This document shows, piece by piece, positions 31,204 through 40,060 of a DNA stretch of 64,000 nucleotides. Positions within the stretch are counted from its first letter, which is position 1. Each line of letters begins with the position of its first letter. The stretch covers positions 1 to 64,000 of the forward strand of contig JBEKMO010000010.1 in the NCBI GenBank assembly GCA_050008465.1, written 5' to 3'. The notes beneath the pieces are model-generated. The model saw nothing but the letters and a program-made list of their open reading frames with translations. It made no database searches and was not told the DNA's origin. The position numbers and the translations under genes are program-made. This stretch comes from Fen-330 sp050008465 (GTDB lineage Bacteria; Acidobacteriota; Terriglobia; Bryobacterales; Bryobacteraceae).

Positions 31204-31245
31204 GGAATTGTTCCTATTGAAAATAAGACCGTCTTATGATATTCT
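31204..31245 (+). promoter_or_regulatory. lysR promoter with LysR-type binding boxes
   Basis: TTGAAA (31217-31222), a 17-bp spacer and TATTCT (31240-31245) form the lysR promoter. The spacer opens with the perfect palindrome ATAAGAC-C-GTCTTAT (31223-31237), which fits the T-N11-A rule for LysR boxes. A second inverted repeat GGAA-TTG-TTCC lies at 31204-31214. Binding in the spacer would repress lysR while the outer box could recruit polymerase to gltB. Confidence 0.65.
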
Positions 31246-31254
31246 GAGGTGGTT

Positions 31255-32154
31255 GTGAGCTTCGACCATCTGCGTCTTTACCGTGACATCGTGCAGGCGA
31301 GGAGCCTGAGCCGGGGCGCGGCCATGAACGGCGTCAGCCAGTCCGCCGCCAGCCAGCACCTCCACGAACTGGAGACCCGCCTTGGGGTTACGCTGCTGGA
31401 CCGCTCGACCCGGCCGTTCACTCTGACCTCCGCGGGGCGGCTCTATGCGGCGCTCTGCCGGGACGTGCTGCGGAGGCACGACGAGTTTGAGATCGCGCTC
31501 GAAGCGCTGAAGAAGGAGGTCGAGGGTACGGTGCGCGTGGCCTCGATCTATTCGGTGGGGCTTTCGGAGATGTCGCACCTGAAGGAAGAGTTCGGGCGGC
31601 GATTCCCGAACGCGCGGCTGGAGGTGGAGTACCTCAGGCCGGACAAGGTCTACGAAGCGGTGCTGACCGATTGCGCGGACCTGGGTCTCGTCAGCTACCC
31701 GGAAGCCACCAAGGAGCTGGCGGTGCTGCCCTGGCGGCAGGAGCAGATGGTGGTGGCCACCTCCCCGTCGCACCCGCTGGCGCGGAAGTCGGTGGCGGGG
31801 ATGACGGACCTGGATGGCCAGGATTTCGTGGGCTTCGACGAAGATCTTCCCATCTGGCAGCGCATCGAGCGCTTCCTGAGGGAGCGGGGCGTGGAAGTCA
31901 ACCGCACCATGCACTTCGACAACATCCAGATGATCGAGGAGGCGGTGGCGTTGGGGGCGGGCATCAGCATTCTGCCGGCGCGGGCGCTGCGGGCCGAGAT
32001 CGCGCGGGGCCGGCTGGTGGGCATTCCCATGGAGGCGGAACTGGTGCGGCCGCTGGGCATTGTGTACCAGCGGCGGAAGAAGTTCCACCGGGCCGCGCAA
32101 TTGTTTCTGGATCTGCTGGAGGAGCAGCCGGCGCCCGAGATGCAGGCGGTGTGA
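31255..32154 (+). CDS. LysR-type transcriptional regulator, probable regulator of gltBD
   Basis: 299 aa from GTG 31255; a GTG at 31249 is possible. The predicted transcript starts at about 31252, so the mRNA is nearly leaderless. Residues 1-60 are the winged helix-turn-helix (LRLYRDIVQARSLSRGAAMNGVSQSAASQHLHELE), followed by a linker helix and a two-lobed effector domain (GTVRVASIYSVGLSEM onward). It is divergent from gltBD with a LysR box between them, the GltC-like layout. The last 252 codons occur again at 43283-44038 and the last 30 at 45233-45322. Confidence 0.93.
   Translation: MSFDHLRLYRDIVQARSLSRGAAMNGVSQSAASQHLHELETRLGVTLLDRSTRPFTLTSAGRLYAALCRDVLRRHDEFEIALEALKKEVEGTVRVASIYSVGLSEMSHLKEEFGRRFPNARLEVEYLRPDKVYEAVLTDCADLGLVSYPEATKELAVLPWRQEQMVVATSPSHPLARKSVAGMTDLDGQDFVGFDEDLPIWQRIERFLRERGVEVNRTMHFDNIQMIEEAVALGAGISILPARALRAEIARGRLVGIPMEAELVRPLGIVYQRRKKFHRAAQLFLDLLEEQPAPEMQAV
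31399..32154 (+). repeat. 3' part of lysR that is duplicated beyond the island
   Basis: This 756-bp segment aligns without gaps to 43283-44038. The predicted proteins differ at five positions (Asn/Ser, Thr/Ala, Ser/Ala, Ala/Val, Asp/Glu) of about 251, and most DNA differences are silent. Similarity starts abruptly at the codon for Asp in LLDRSTRPF and stops right after the stop codon. The last 90 bp plus about 140 bp downstream match 45233-45455. Confidence 0.93.
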
Positions 32155-32525
32155 GGCGGGGCGGAGGGCTGGGGCGCGAGTGCCCGCCGTACGCAGCAAG
32201 AGACTAGCGGTTTGCGACGACGCGGATTTGGCGCCGCAACCGGCCAGTGCGGCGTGGGCGCGTGATCGTGGGGAATGGGAATGGGACGGGGTTTGGCAGG
32301 ATCGATCCAGATCCTTGGCGGGAAGGGGCTGGCTCAACACGTATGGCTCCGCCTTGCCGGTCGATCTCCCTCAACCGGACTTCGCGGGCGTCAGCTGGTG
32401 CGAAGGGGATTTATCAACAGGAACCAACTAGGCGGGCTCTGCCGTCCCCACCACGCGGGGCACAGCCAACCCGCGACGACCAGCTTGGGAATGTGAGTGC
32501 AGATTGACTTCACGGTACTCACGCC
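32155..32525 (+). other. lysR downstream region / left edge of the island, no gene
   Basis: The first 140 bp (to about 32297) match the sequence downstream of the lysR 3' fragment at 45323-45455, including GCCGTACGCAGCAAGAGA and ATTTGGCGCCGCAACC. Beyond 32300 similarity ends and the base composition shifts, which marks the island junction. No gene, promoter or terminator is evident. Confidence 0.6.
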
Positions 32526-33278
32526 TCACGCCGATTCCACGTTTTCATGCCATGCCCACCGGTCGCCTACAAGGCCCCGAAGGCGCCACGCTGTCGTCTT
32601 CGGAACCGAGTCCAACTCATGGCCTAGTCTCGATAGTGTGGTGGTGATGGCTTGCCGATCTTCAGGTGTTGAGATGACAGTCTGACACCCGCTCGCTAGT
32701 TGACTTAGCGCGCTCTTCCACACTCGCCACCACCGCCAATGGCCTGCTGCCAGCCAGAGGATGTAGCCAAGGTCGAAGCCGCCACGCGTTCCGAGTTCAT
32801 GTTCGAGAAGCAGGACGCAGATATCGATCAGATCCTTCTGCTCGAATCGAACCTTCTGAACGCGACTTAGGAGGAGGTCAGTTAGGCAAATCGTGGGGTA
32901 GTCTAGGGACAGCCGGCCGCGAAGAGGAATCGATTGAGACAAGCAAAGATTGTCCACAAAGACCTCGAAAGTGATGTTCTCGCGCGAATAGAAGACACGG
33001 CGTTGATGCCCACGGAGCATCCGCCAGTTCTCATTCTCTTCGCAGCCCCTCTCCACCAAGAGGCGCGCAACCTCCTCTGAGGATTCGCTTGTAGTGGCGA
33101 AATCAATATCAGAAAACGGGGCCCGATCCGAGTCCAGAAACGATCGCCTTCGAGGGCATTTGAGGTAAACAGCAACGCTGCCAAGGACCCGCAGAGGGAT
33201 CCCGCTCTTTTCACTTTGTGCCACCAAATCGACCGCGAGATCGGAAAAGACCCGGTTTTGTTCGGCGTGAGCGCTCAC
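32526..33278 (-). CDS. Nucleotidyltransferase-like protein (MNT/AbiEii-type fold)
   Basis: 250 aa. RVLGSVAVYLKCP followed by APFSDIDFATTSESSEEVARLL matches the nucleotidyltransferase signature (G-S/G-x, then D-x-D) of the MNT / AbiEii-like superfamily; the metal-binding pair is D-I-D. The downstream segment includes EVFVDNLCLSQSIPLRGRL and LTDLLLSRVQKVRFEQKDLIDI, as in proteins annotated as nucleotidyltransferases with uncertain substrates. It is the last gene of a five-gene operon, 7 bp after the phosphoesterase gene. Such enzymes can modify toxins, RNA or metabolites; the target here is unknown. Confidence 0.75.
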   Translation of the reverse strand: MSAHAEQNRVFSDLAVDLVAQSEKSGIPLRVLGSVAVYLKCPRRRSFLDSDRAPFSDIDFATTSESSEEVARLLVERGCEENENWRMLRGHQRRVFYSRENITFEVFVDNLCLSQSIPLRGRLSLDYPTICLTDLLLSRVQKVRFEQKDLIDICVLLLEHELGTRGGFDLGYILWLAAGHWRWWRVWKSALSQLASGCQTVISTPEDRQAITTTLSRLGHELDSVPKTTAWRLRGLVGDRWAWHENVESA

Positions 33279-33285
33279 TGAACCA

Positions 33286-34233
33286 TCAGCCTTCGATCGG
33301 ATGACAACTTGTCAGGCTACCATCCTCGTCGAGATCAACCAGATAGGCGTGCAATACACCGTTCCAGTATTCAGATCCGGGATTCAGGCAGACCGTACGT
33401 CCAAGAGACTCTTCACCGGCAGCCTCGTGAACGTGGCCGTGCAGACCCAACACCGGCTGGAATTCCTCGATGGCCGTTCGAACCGCTTCGCTGCCGACAT
33501 GAATACGGTTCTGTCCGTCTACACTCAACACAGGACGCAGGTTGTCATCGAGTTCTGGTGCTAGGTCGATCATCGTCCTGGCCGGCGGACAGTGAAAGTT
33601 GAAAATTCCATGCCCCGGATCTGGCAGTCTCGACACCTTAGCCCGTATCATCCTGGCGAGCACGCTCTCCTCAGCCTCACGCGGGGTGTGCCATGGAGTC
33701 GGAGGCGTGTAGTCCAGCGTGATGATAGAATTCCTGCCCAATCGACAGTATCCATCGAGATTGCACAGGATACCCGCACCTTCGAATGACTTCAGTGTCT
33801 CATTAATCTCGATCGGATCGTCATTGCCAGGAGTGATGAAAACAGCGACTCTCTTCAGATCAAGCTCCGAGGCAATTGTTTCCTTCCAGCTCTCAAGCCG
33901 GTCGACGATCTTCGAAACGAACATCTGGCTTATGTTATCGGCGTTCGCCCTAAGGCCTTCTATCTCACTCTCTTGGCAGCGGAAGCAGTACTGCCCGAAT
34001 TCCTGAGCATCCCTCTCGACGACCTCTATGCCTAAAGCTGAAAAGTCCCTCCGTCTGCCGCGAAAGCTTGTGTAATAAGTGCCATCGGCTTTCTTGACGA
34101 TTGCCAGCATCTCCTTCCCGCACAGGTCCCCAGCTATGACTAAGACGTTGGCGGCATGCTGCTTCACGGCTCTTAGACTCTTTCGCAGCACTGCGAGAGA
34201 GCCATGGACGTCCGCTAAAAACAGCAGCCGCAT
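33286..34233 (-). CDS. Calcineurin-like metallophosphoesterase
   Basis: 315 aa. All core metal motifs are visible in order: LFLADVHGS (D-x-H), VIAGDLCGKE (GD), TPGNDDP (GND), a FNFHCPPA His, and LHGHVHEAAGEES (GHxH), followed by CLNPGS. The family hydrolyses phosphomonoesters, diesters or nucleotides using two metal ions. The insert between GD and GND (about residues 45-130) is larger than in minimal members. Start ATG lies 3 bp after the permease stop and the gene ends 7 bp before the nucleotidyltransferase start, so it is firmly within the operon. Substrate unknown. Confidence 0.9.
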   Translation of the reverse strand: MRLLFLADVHGSLAVLRKSLRAVKQHAANVLVIAGDLCGKEMLAIVKKADGTYYTSFRGRRRDFSALGIEVVERDAQEFGQYCFRCQESEIEGLRANADNISQMFVSKIVDRLESWKETIASELDLKRVAVFITPGNDDPIEINETLKSFEGAGILCNLDGYCRLGRNSIITLDYTPPTPWHTPREAEESVLARMIRAKVSRLPDPGHGIFNFHCPPARTMIDLAPELDDNLRPVLSVDGQNRIHVGSEAVRTAIEEFQPVLGLHGHVHEAAGEESLGRTVCLNPGSEYWNGVLHAYLVDLDEDGSLTSCHPIEG

Positions 34234-34236
34234 AGG

Positions 34237-35817
34237 TCATTCCGGAGGCAGTTCGCGACAGATTCTCTCAACATCGATTCCAATCTTGTGGCTCGCAGAC
34301 AGGCGCCATGCGTAGAGGGACATGCACAGGCCCATCAGCACCGACAGAAAGACGACAATAGTCATGCTCAGTTGACGAATCGCGACGAACACCACAAACC
34401 AGCCAACGGCGAAGGCTAGGAGGCCGATGATCGAGATGACCGGCAACCCACCAATCGTCCTCTGCTCAGGCAGGCGCTCGTAGAGGTCGGGACGCCGATA
34501 CGGGAGAAGCATTGCGCTCAACCCGTATAGCCAGTACACAAAAAGCGCGCAGAACAAGATCGTCCCCAGAACGACCCCGACGTTCAGGAGATTGAGAAGT
34601 ACACCCGCAAGGGCAACGACAAGCGTGAGGTGAGATGCAGTCGTCGGTGCGCCGGTCTTTGCGTTGACATTTGTGAGAGCGCGGGGAACGGTCCGGTCCA
34701 TCGCGAGTGCGAACACGAGTCGAGATGGGGAGAAGAAGTAAGGAACCATCGTGTTTAGCAGCCAAACACAGAGAGCCAACGAGACCAGAATGCTGACCCA
34801 AGGATTCGGCATGATGGACGTGAAGTAGAACGGAATTGATGGCGCAACAGCCGGGACCGCCTGCCCAAGTTCCTGACTGTATTGTTGAAACATAAAGCCA
34901 TAGGCGTTGATAAAATCCCCGAAGGCGAAGGTGACTGAAAACGATATGATGATGTAGAGGCAAGCAAGACAGACCCAGCCGGCAATATAACCACGAAAGC
35001 TCCTCCGATCAGAGTGCGACACCTCTCCGCTGGCATAGCTGATCAACTCCAAACCGCCATACGAGAAGAGCACAACCAAGAGCAGGTCGAGTGTCGCCCC
35101 CCAGGAGAAGGGGGGTGCTTTCCATCCATGCTGAGCTGCGATTCCGAGTACCTTCTCATATGAGCCGGCACCCCACACCCCGTTGAAGAAGCGTGGCACC
35201 CCCCCGAAGAATCGAACGGCGAAAAAGAACCCGACGGTCGTGACCACCGCCGCAACGGCGAACACAAACATCACTCGCATGGCTCTCCGGAAAGCCCTGA
35301 CACCCCTTAGAACCAAGAGCCACGTCAGAATCACCAGGATCGCGCCGCCTATGGCGCTGTTTCCAGGACGCTCCAACGCCACCCCAAAGTCCTGTAAATA
35401 GCGAAGACCACCCGCCTTACCAGTTTGGACGAAGATCCCACCTGCGATGCTTGTCGTTACAAACGCCACAACCCCGACACTCAGAGTGTATCCCAAGAAG
35501 AAAAGTACGGCCGCCAGAAAACCCAGCGATGGGCTCAGCACCCGACTGATGAGAACGTACAGACTACCCGATCGAGGAATCAACCCAGACGTGGATGCCG
35601 CCACATAGATCACGGGGAAAACGAGCAACATCCCTATCAGGAAGCTGAGCGCTATGTTGCCGCCGGGAAACGTGGCGCTCGTAGAAACAGAGTAGTAGAT
35701 AATTCCCGAGCCCGCTGGCGCCGAAACCACGGCGACGAACACATCCCACCACGTCAGCGCCTTGACGAGGCCTGATGCCTTTCTGACGAAAACAAGCCTG
35801 CTGTCATGTTGTGCCAT
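34237..35817 (-). CDS. APC-superfamily amino-acid permease-like transporter
   Basis: 526 aa from ATG 35817, preceded by GGAATGGAG; an ATG three codons earlier is less well placed. Twelve to fourteen hydrophobic segments begin with the TM1 region ALTWWDVFVAVVSAPAGSGI, whose glycine-rich break replaces the usual G-x-G of amino-acid/polyamine transporters. SYGGLELISYASGEV in TM6 and SPSRLVFALAMDRTVPRALTNVNAKTGAP are characteristic of APC members. It probably imports or exchanges an amino acid or related metabolite. Finding it inside an operon with a phosphoesterase and nucleotidyltransferase is unusual. Confidence 0.88.
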   Translation of the reverse strand: MAQHDSRLVFVRKASGLVKALTWWDVFVAVVSAPAGSGIIYYSVSTSATFPGGNIALSFLIGMLLVFPVIYVAASTSGLIPRSGSLYVLISRVLSPSLGFLAAVLFFLGYTLSVGVVAFVTTSIAGGIFVQTGKAGGLRYLQDFGVALERPGNSAIGGAILVILTWLLVLRGVRAFRRAMRVMFVFAVAAVVTTVGFFFAVRFFGGVPRFFNGVWGAGSYEKVLGIAAQHGWKAPPFSWGATLDLLLVVLFSYGGLELISYASGEVSHSDRRSFRGYIAGWVCLACLYIIISFSVTFAFGDFINAYGFMFQQYSQELGQAVPAVAPSIPFYFTSIMPNPWVSILVSLALCVWLLNTMVPYFFSPSRLVFALAMDRTVPRALTNVNAKTGAPTTASHLTLVVALAGVLLNLLNVGVVLGTILFCALFVYWLYGLSAMLLPYRRPDLYERLPEQRTIGGLPVISIIGLLAFAVGWFVVFVAIRQLSMTIVVFLSVLMGLCMSLYAWRLSASHKIGIDVERICRELPPE

Positions 35818-35844
35818 AGTCTCCATTCCTGACCGGCGTTGCCG

Positions 35845-36639
35845 CTATTTTCTCAGCCTCTCGATCCCCCCAATAGCGAGCCTGTAGTGCTGCAAGAGGT
35901 GGCGCTTTCGCCACCAGTCGATTCCAATCCACGGAAGCCGTCCTACCAGTGGCAGGTTGCCCTTCTGAATGGTTCTGCCCGCAAAGTCGAAAAACGCATA
36001 CAACTTCATGAGGTTCGAGTCGATAATCGCTAAGTTTCGCTCATTGGCATGCCAAGTCTGCGTTTGTGCATGGCGATCCCTAGAATCAACCGAATCCCCT
36101 CCCGCGCAGAGATAGAATCCAAGAAATGCGCCGTGCAGTTGGCTTCTCATTGCAGGCGCGTCCTCCTTCGCCCACACCACCTCGTCCATCTCATTGGAGT
36201 CGCAACGAGCAACTGGACTGGTCGAGACCCGGCTAATTCTAGCATCCAACAGCGTCGAAAAGTACCTCTCTTCTGATTGAAGCTTCTTTGCCCCTATCTT
36301 CTGTTGTAAATATCCATAAAGAAGCGAGACTGCAGCGAGAGCCTCATATGCATTCTTAAGATCTTCCTCCGTAACCACCGGTCGGATAGCGCTCAGCGCG
36401 CGGTATTCACTTATAAGATCGCGCACCTGAAGAATACGGCGCTGGATCAATTCGATACCGCTTTCAACAAGTTTTCTATCACGATCCTTCCTCAACTGGA
36501 GAGTCAAAACCCAAAATGCTCCGATCACTCCTAATACGCCTGCTAGCACCTGGGCTCCAGCTTGGAGCCAAGCGTTCTTGTCAGGGGCAGAGAGTATCCA
36601 AACAAAGGATTCCCAAAGTCGCCTCAATACCTCATCCAC
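35845..36639 (-). CDS. Hypothetical single-pass membrane protein
   Basis: 264 aa. One membrane helix (about residues 27-47, AGAQVLAGVLGVIGAFWVLTLQL) precedes a basic stop-transfer KDRDRK and a mostly helical cytoplasmic part that contains FLGFYLCAGG and a Trp-rich LPWIGIDWWRKRHLLQHYRL near the end. No domain recognised. Its start overlaps the stop of the 768-aa gene by 8 bp, and it ends 27 bp before the permease start. It could anchor the large partner to the membrane. Confidence 0.75.
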   Translation of the reverse strand: MDEVLRRLWESFVWILSAPDKNAWLQAGAQVLAGVLGVIGAFWVLTLQLRKDRDRKLVESGIELIQRRILQVRDLISEYRALSAIRPVVTEEDLKNAYEALAAVSLLYGYLQQKIGAKKLQSEERYFSTLLDARISRVSTSPVARCDSNEMDEVVWAKEDAPAMRSQLHGAFLGFYLCAGGDSVDSRDRHAQTQTWHANERNLAIIDSNLMKLYAFFDFAGRTIQKGNLPLVGRLPWIGIDWWRKRHLLQHYRLAIGGIERLRK

Positions 36640-38938
36640 TGGTTATCCTTTCCACTACCTCGGCGATACTAGAGGTGGCCTCTACACTCGAAAAACACAC
36701 TTCGGCAATCTCCTGAGCGGCGGCGTTAAGTATCTTTCTATTTTCTGCTGACAGGTCTGCGTTCTGGAAATCGCGAATTGCGGCCAGGCTTGTATTGAGA
36801 CCATCCACTTTCTCTCGGAACGCTGTTGTCTGGGCAGTCGCTTGGTCAAGATCAACCAGAGTGACCTGCTTCATGGTCTTATCTTGCCACTGCCAAGCAA
36901 ATCCCGCCTTATGAACAACTGGAATGTAGTCGCACGCAAGGGTGAAATACGCCTCGTCGATGTAGTGTTCTAGGGGCACTACAACGGCACGTAGAAGCTG
37001 CCAAACAGGATGTTTACGAAACACGGATCTCAGCGCGTCGTGTATCGTGCCGGATTCCTTCTGTAGCTGTTCGAGTACTCCTTGAATCTTCAATAAGCGC
37101 TTTAGCAGCGTCACTCCATAGATGGCAGTGGCGTAGTCGTCCAGTAGAGTAGCTGAGAGACGTTGTGGGGTCGCCTCCTGGCGAACAGAAGCACGGTTCC
37201 AGCAAGTGTCCATCAGGCTGAACAGGAGGTCATCCTCGATGTCGAATCGCTGGGGTCGCGCAACTGTGCAGGTCAGCGTCCGAGCTGCTCCCGCGCTTTG
37301 AACGACGTGATAGGTTCGAGAGAGCAGTACGCGGTCGGAGCCTTGAGCTGCGGCAGTAGAGGTAACAGTCAACCGGGCGCCGCTAGGCATTTCCTTGGCG
37401 GTCTTCTCAAGGAGGAGCGCAGTCTCGTGTGGGCCGATGGAGTCGATTGACAGCGTCGATTTGACAGGTCCGGAGGAGGGAGAGGCGCGCCGAACACGAA
37501 GCTCAGTCAGGCAGTCGGACGGAAGGCCAGTTGTGAGCATGTGTGCTGCGATTAGGCGTGCAATTGAGTCGTTGTCGAACAGACTCAATTTGCTGGAGCG
37601 AATATTGCCGACGAGCTCGTAGAGAATCCCGCGATCCGTTGGCGGTAATTCGGACATCCCATAGTCTTTCTCGCACCGCTTGCGTAAAGGCTCAATGAGG
37701 CGAAGATCAACGTTGAGAAGCCCAAGGGGTTTGACCAGTCTGATCAACTCACCGTGTTTGTCTCGAAAGTTGGCGGCGAGTGCGATAATCTCTTCTTCGC
37801 GGTTCTTAAATGTGACTCGGAGTAGATGGGAGTCGTCGTAAAAGGTTAAGGTCGCAAAGGAACAGTGCTCGAGATGCGGGGTGTCTGGCACTTCGAGAAG
37901 AAACCACTCGGGAGACTGTGGGTCAGGTTGAGGCGGCTTGCACTCGTCGCACGTGACGTCACGAAAACAACCCCACTCTTCGGGTTGATGCACATCGACA
38001 GAGTGACGGAGGTGGAGCGGTGTCTGAAGTGACGTAAGGGTCTCCGGCTCCAAGACCAGGCCGGCGAAGAGAAGATCTCCGAGAAGCCCTGCGACGGTGA
38101 TGAAGGAGTAGTCGCGCGGTTGTGGCGGCCCAGCAGCAGATGGTTCAGGAGCAGATGAAGACAGCAAGTTCAGCAGGAAGAGATCATGCTCGTCGACGTT
38201 CTGCTCGCCGAGGACACTGAGCAGATGGCTGCGCTCTCTGACGTCTTTGACAACCGCCTTGATTTTAACGTGTAGTTCCAACAGCTCCGTGACGAGAACA
38301 TCACGCTGGCTGCGATTCGTCGCTTTGGACCGTAGCCCGTTTATTCGTTCGATCGCATGTTCGAGCACCGCCTTCACGGTCTTCTTGGCGTTCTTCTCTT
38401 CCCGGTTCGTGGATGTCCACGACTTTGATAGGACGATCAAGCAGGCGGCTGCCGCATCCAGCGGGTTGTTTTGACGTGCCTTGGAATCCGTCTGCGTTGT
38501 AGTTCGGAGGGACGCGCTCTGTTCTTGGAGTTCCCGCCCAAGGGGGGCAGGGATTCGAACGAGGAGGCGGGCCGGTTCGCCGTGGTTGGAAGTCCCCATG
38601 TCTATGGAGGAGCAATGCAGAACGTTGATCTCCAGACGGTTAAGGGCTTCAAGCACTGGCACGAACGCACTGGGAGTACTCTTCATCCGGATCACGACAG
38701 AGAAGATCTGTTCGTGGACTTGCGTGTCGTCGTGCCCGAAAGGGCTGAGATACAGCGTCAGGGCATCTGTCCGTTCCTGCCGTTTGGAGGTCCGATCGCC
38801 ATCGAAATCGTGCGGAACAAGTCGCTGTCTCAAAGACCGTCGGTTAGCGTAGTCGGCTCGGTCGTAGATCTCGGCCGGAATCCGCAAGTATCGCTTCCCG
38901 TCTCTGCGCTCCAGTCTGGACGTGAAGTAGTTCTCCAT
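36632..38938 (-). CDS. Large hypothetical protein, first gene of a five-gene operon
   Basis: 768 aa, soluble, no signal or membrane segment. Residues 80-135 (FSVVIRMKSTPSAFVPVLEALNRLEINVLHC) have the strand-helix-strand look of an ACT-like regulatory domain, a suggestion only. The middle carries a Cys pair motif CFRDVTCDECKPPQ and the C-terminus long amphipathic helices. No enzyme signature is seen. The gene begins an operon with the membrane protein (8-bp overlap), permease, phosphoesterase and nucleotidyltransferase. Its lower GC than the flanking core genes fits transfer. I do not recognise this family. Confidence 0.75.
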   Translation of the reverse strand: MENYFTSRLERRDGKRYLRIPAEIYDRADYANRRSLRQRLVPHDFDGDRTSKRQERTDALTLYLSPFGHDDTQVHEQIFSVVIRMKSTPSAFVPVLEALNRLEINVLHCSSIDMGTSNHGEPARLLVRIPAPLGRELQEQSASLRTTTQTDSKARQNNPLDAAAACLIVLSKSWTSTNREEKNAKKTVKAVLEHAIERINGLRSKATNRSQRDVLVTELLELHVKIKAVVKDVRERSHLLSVLGEQNVDEHDLFLLNLLSSSAPEPSAAGPPQPRDYSFITVAGLLGDLLFAGLVLEPETLTSLQTPLHLRHSVDVHQPEEWGCFRDVTCDECKPPQPDPQSPEWFLLEVPDTPHLEHCSFATLTFYDDSHLLRVTFKNREEEIIALAANFRDKHGELIRLVKPLGLLNVDLRLIEPLRKRCEKDYGMSELPPTDRGILYELVGNIRSSKLSLFDNDSIARLIAAHMLTTGLPSDCLTELRVRRASPSSGPVKSTLSIDSIGPHETALLLEKTAKEMPSGARLTVTSTAAAQGSDRVLLSRTYHVVQSAGAARTLTCTVARPQRFDIEDDLLFSLMDTCWNRASVRQEATPQRLSATLLDDYATAIYGVTLLKRLLKIQGVLEQLQKESGTIHDALRSVFRKHPVWQLLRAVVVPLEHYIDEAYFTLACDYIPVVHKAGFAWQWQDKTMKQVTLVDLDQATAQTTAFREKVDGLNTSLAAIRDFQNADLSAENRKILNAAAQEIAEVCFSSVEATSSIAEVVERITSG

Positions 38939-39534
38939 CGCCTCAACCTATACTGGACCGGACTCGCGGCCCGAATCTTGGGCCAACGAGGGCATGCCTG
39001 TGACAAACGAGTACCGCACGAAGGCTGATTCTATGGCATTTAGAATGCCTACGCCCAGTAAGGGCTGGAGTACGTTCCGCCGCCACTGCCCCCCAGCCGC
39101 GTCTACATGTGCATTCGACTTCGGTGCGTGCAAGTTTGGCCAAGGCCGTTTTCCACAAAGGTGGAGATTATCACAATGATTGTAGTGATCCGCAGCCGGA
39201 TGCGCAACCACTTTGGGAGTTGCAACTGAGTTGCAACCCGTTCAAATATCAGGACATTGCGCCGACGGACCGCGCCCCGCCAGAAGAACCCCAGCGCCTC
39301 TTCGTCAATTCCCGCGGTTGGTGGGCATCCCAGGTGTATGGGGTGGCTGATCCACCCTAGCTCCCCGGAGTGCAACCGCCGCGACTGCCGATGCGTCGGT
39401 TTACTGTGAGCCGCCTAGACGAGAGCAAACCGCGAAAGCCAGAGAGGCGGTTGGGATTGACGGCGGGCGCGGCGAGAGGCATGATAGAGGGGTGGATTTC
39501 GCCTGCAACCCTCTGGAAAGCAAAGTGATGAGCT
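38939..39534 (+). other. 596-bp divergent intergenic region with palindromic octamers
   Basis: It separates the five-gene operon (minus) from the PqqD/radical SAM operon (plus), and should hold both promoters. The only clear structure is GTTGCAAC-TGA-GTTGCAAC at 39219-39237, two copies of a self-complementary octamer and a candidate operator. A 45-codon frame (39391-39528) lacks a credible ribosome-binding site. Confidence 0.5.
39219..39237 (+). promoter_or_regulatory. Paired palindromic octamers, candidate operator
   Basis: Two copies of the self-complementary octamer GTTGCAAC separated by TGA lie about 280 bp upstream of the minus operon start and 300 bp before the small plus-strand gene. 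The 11-bp spacing of centres (one helical turn) is what a dimer-of-dimers regulator would use. No such regulator is identified. Confidence 0.35.
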
Positions 39535-39723
39535 ATGGACAACGCCGCACGATCTAGTCTGCAGCCACCTGAGCGGTGGGAGCCGCCGATGATCCGACCT
39601 CTTTCCCGGCTCGGAGAACGAACCGCGCCCACGACGGTAAGCGCCAGTTCGCCCGAGTTGCACGCCTCAGATCTGACCGACCTCGAAGCCCTTCTGAAAA
39701 GCCTGGAGTCGAATCGCGAGTGA
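39535..39723 (+). CDS. Small protein before pqqD-like gene, candidate RiPP precursor
   Basis: 62 aa ending with a Leu/Glu-rich tail (LTDLEALLKSLESNRE). The stop overlaps the GTG start of the PqqD-like gene (GTGA), which argues that it is translated. PqqD-like proteins bind leader peptides, and precursors often lie just upstream of them, so this is the best precursor candidate. However, no obvious core region (Gly/Cys/aromatic-rich) is present; the middle is Ser/Thr/Pro-rich. No strong ribosome-binding site is seen. Low confidence as a real gene. Confidence 0.45.
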   Translation: MDNAARSSLQPPERWEPPMIRPLSRLGERTAPTTVSASSPELHASDLTDLEALLKSLESNRE

Positions 39724-40037
39724 TCCCGGATTCTCCTCTGCGCGTTGCCAAGATCAGGGAGGGCGTAAGAATCAAGGTCCTCTCCCAGGGGACGGTCGTG
39801 CTTTCATTCCGAACCGGGCAAGCCTTCGAGGTCAACGGCAGCGGCGCCGAGATTCTCCAGCACCTTTCCAAACCATTGCCGCTTCGTGAACTTGTTGTCC
39901 GGGTATCGATGAAGTATGAGATGGATGCCGACGAGATCGTCTCGCAGATCGTAAGGTTTCTGGAGGAATGTTCGCAACTGGATTTGGTAGAGGTGTCACC
40001 GGAACTGGCACATCCAGGGCCATCGGGGTCAGGCTAG
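39720..40037 (+). CDS. PqqD-family peptide-binding protein (RiPP recognition element)
   Basis: 105 aa from GTG 39720. LRVAKIREGVRIKVLSQGTV followed by FRTGQAFEVNGSGAEILQHL and ELVVRVSMKYEMDADEIVSQIVRFLEECSQLDLV is the winged-helix PqqD fold: a three-stranded sheet and helices that bind the leader peptide of ribosomally made, post-translationally modified peptides and present it to a radical SAM enzyme. The start overlaps the small upstream gene by 4 bp. A methyltransferase gene and a B12-type radical SAM gene follow in the same operon. Confidence 0.85.
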   Translation: MIPDSPLRVAKIREGVRIKVLSQGTVVLSFRTGQAFEVNGSGAEILQHLSKPLPLRELVVRVSMKYEMDADEIVSQIVRFLEECSQLDLVEVSPELAHPGPSGSG

Positions 40038-40060
40038 ACGTTTGACTCTCTGAGCTGCGC

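Noticed and set aside
39109..39360. An 83-codon plus-strand frame in the divergent gap
   Set aside because: No start signal, no recognisable motif, and it overlaps the palindromic octamers that look regulatory.
39391..39528. A 45-codon frame before the PqqD operon as RiPP precursor
   Set aside because: No ribosome-binding site at a normal distance and a strongly basic sequence with no leader or core pattern; kept only as a remote possibility.
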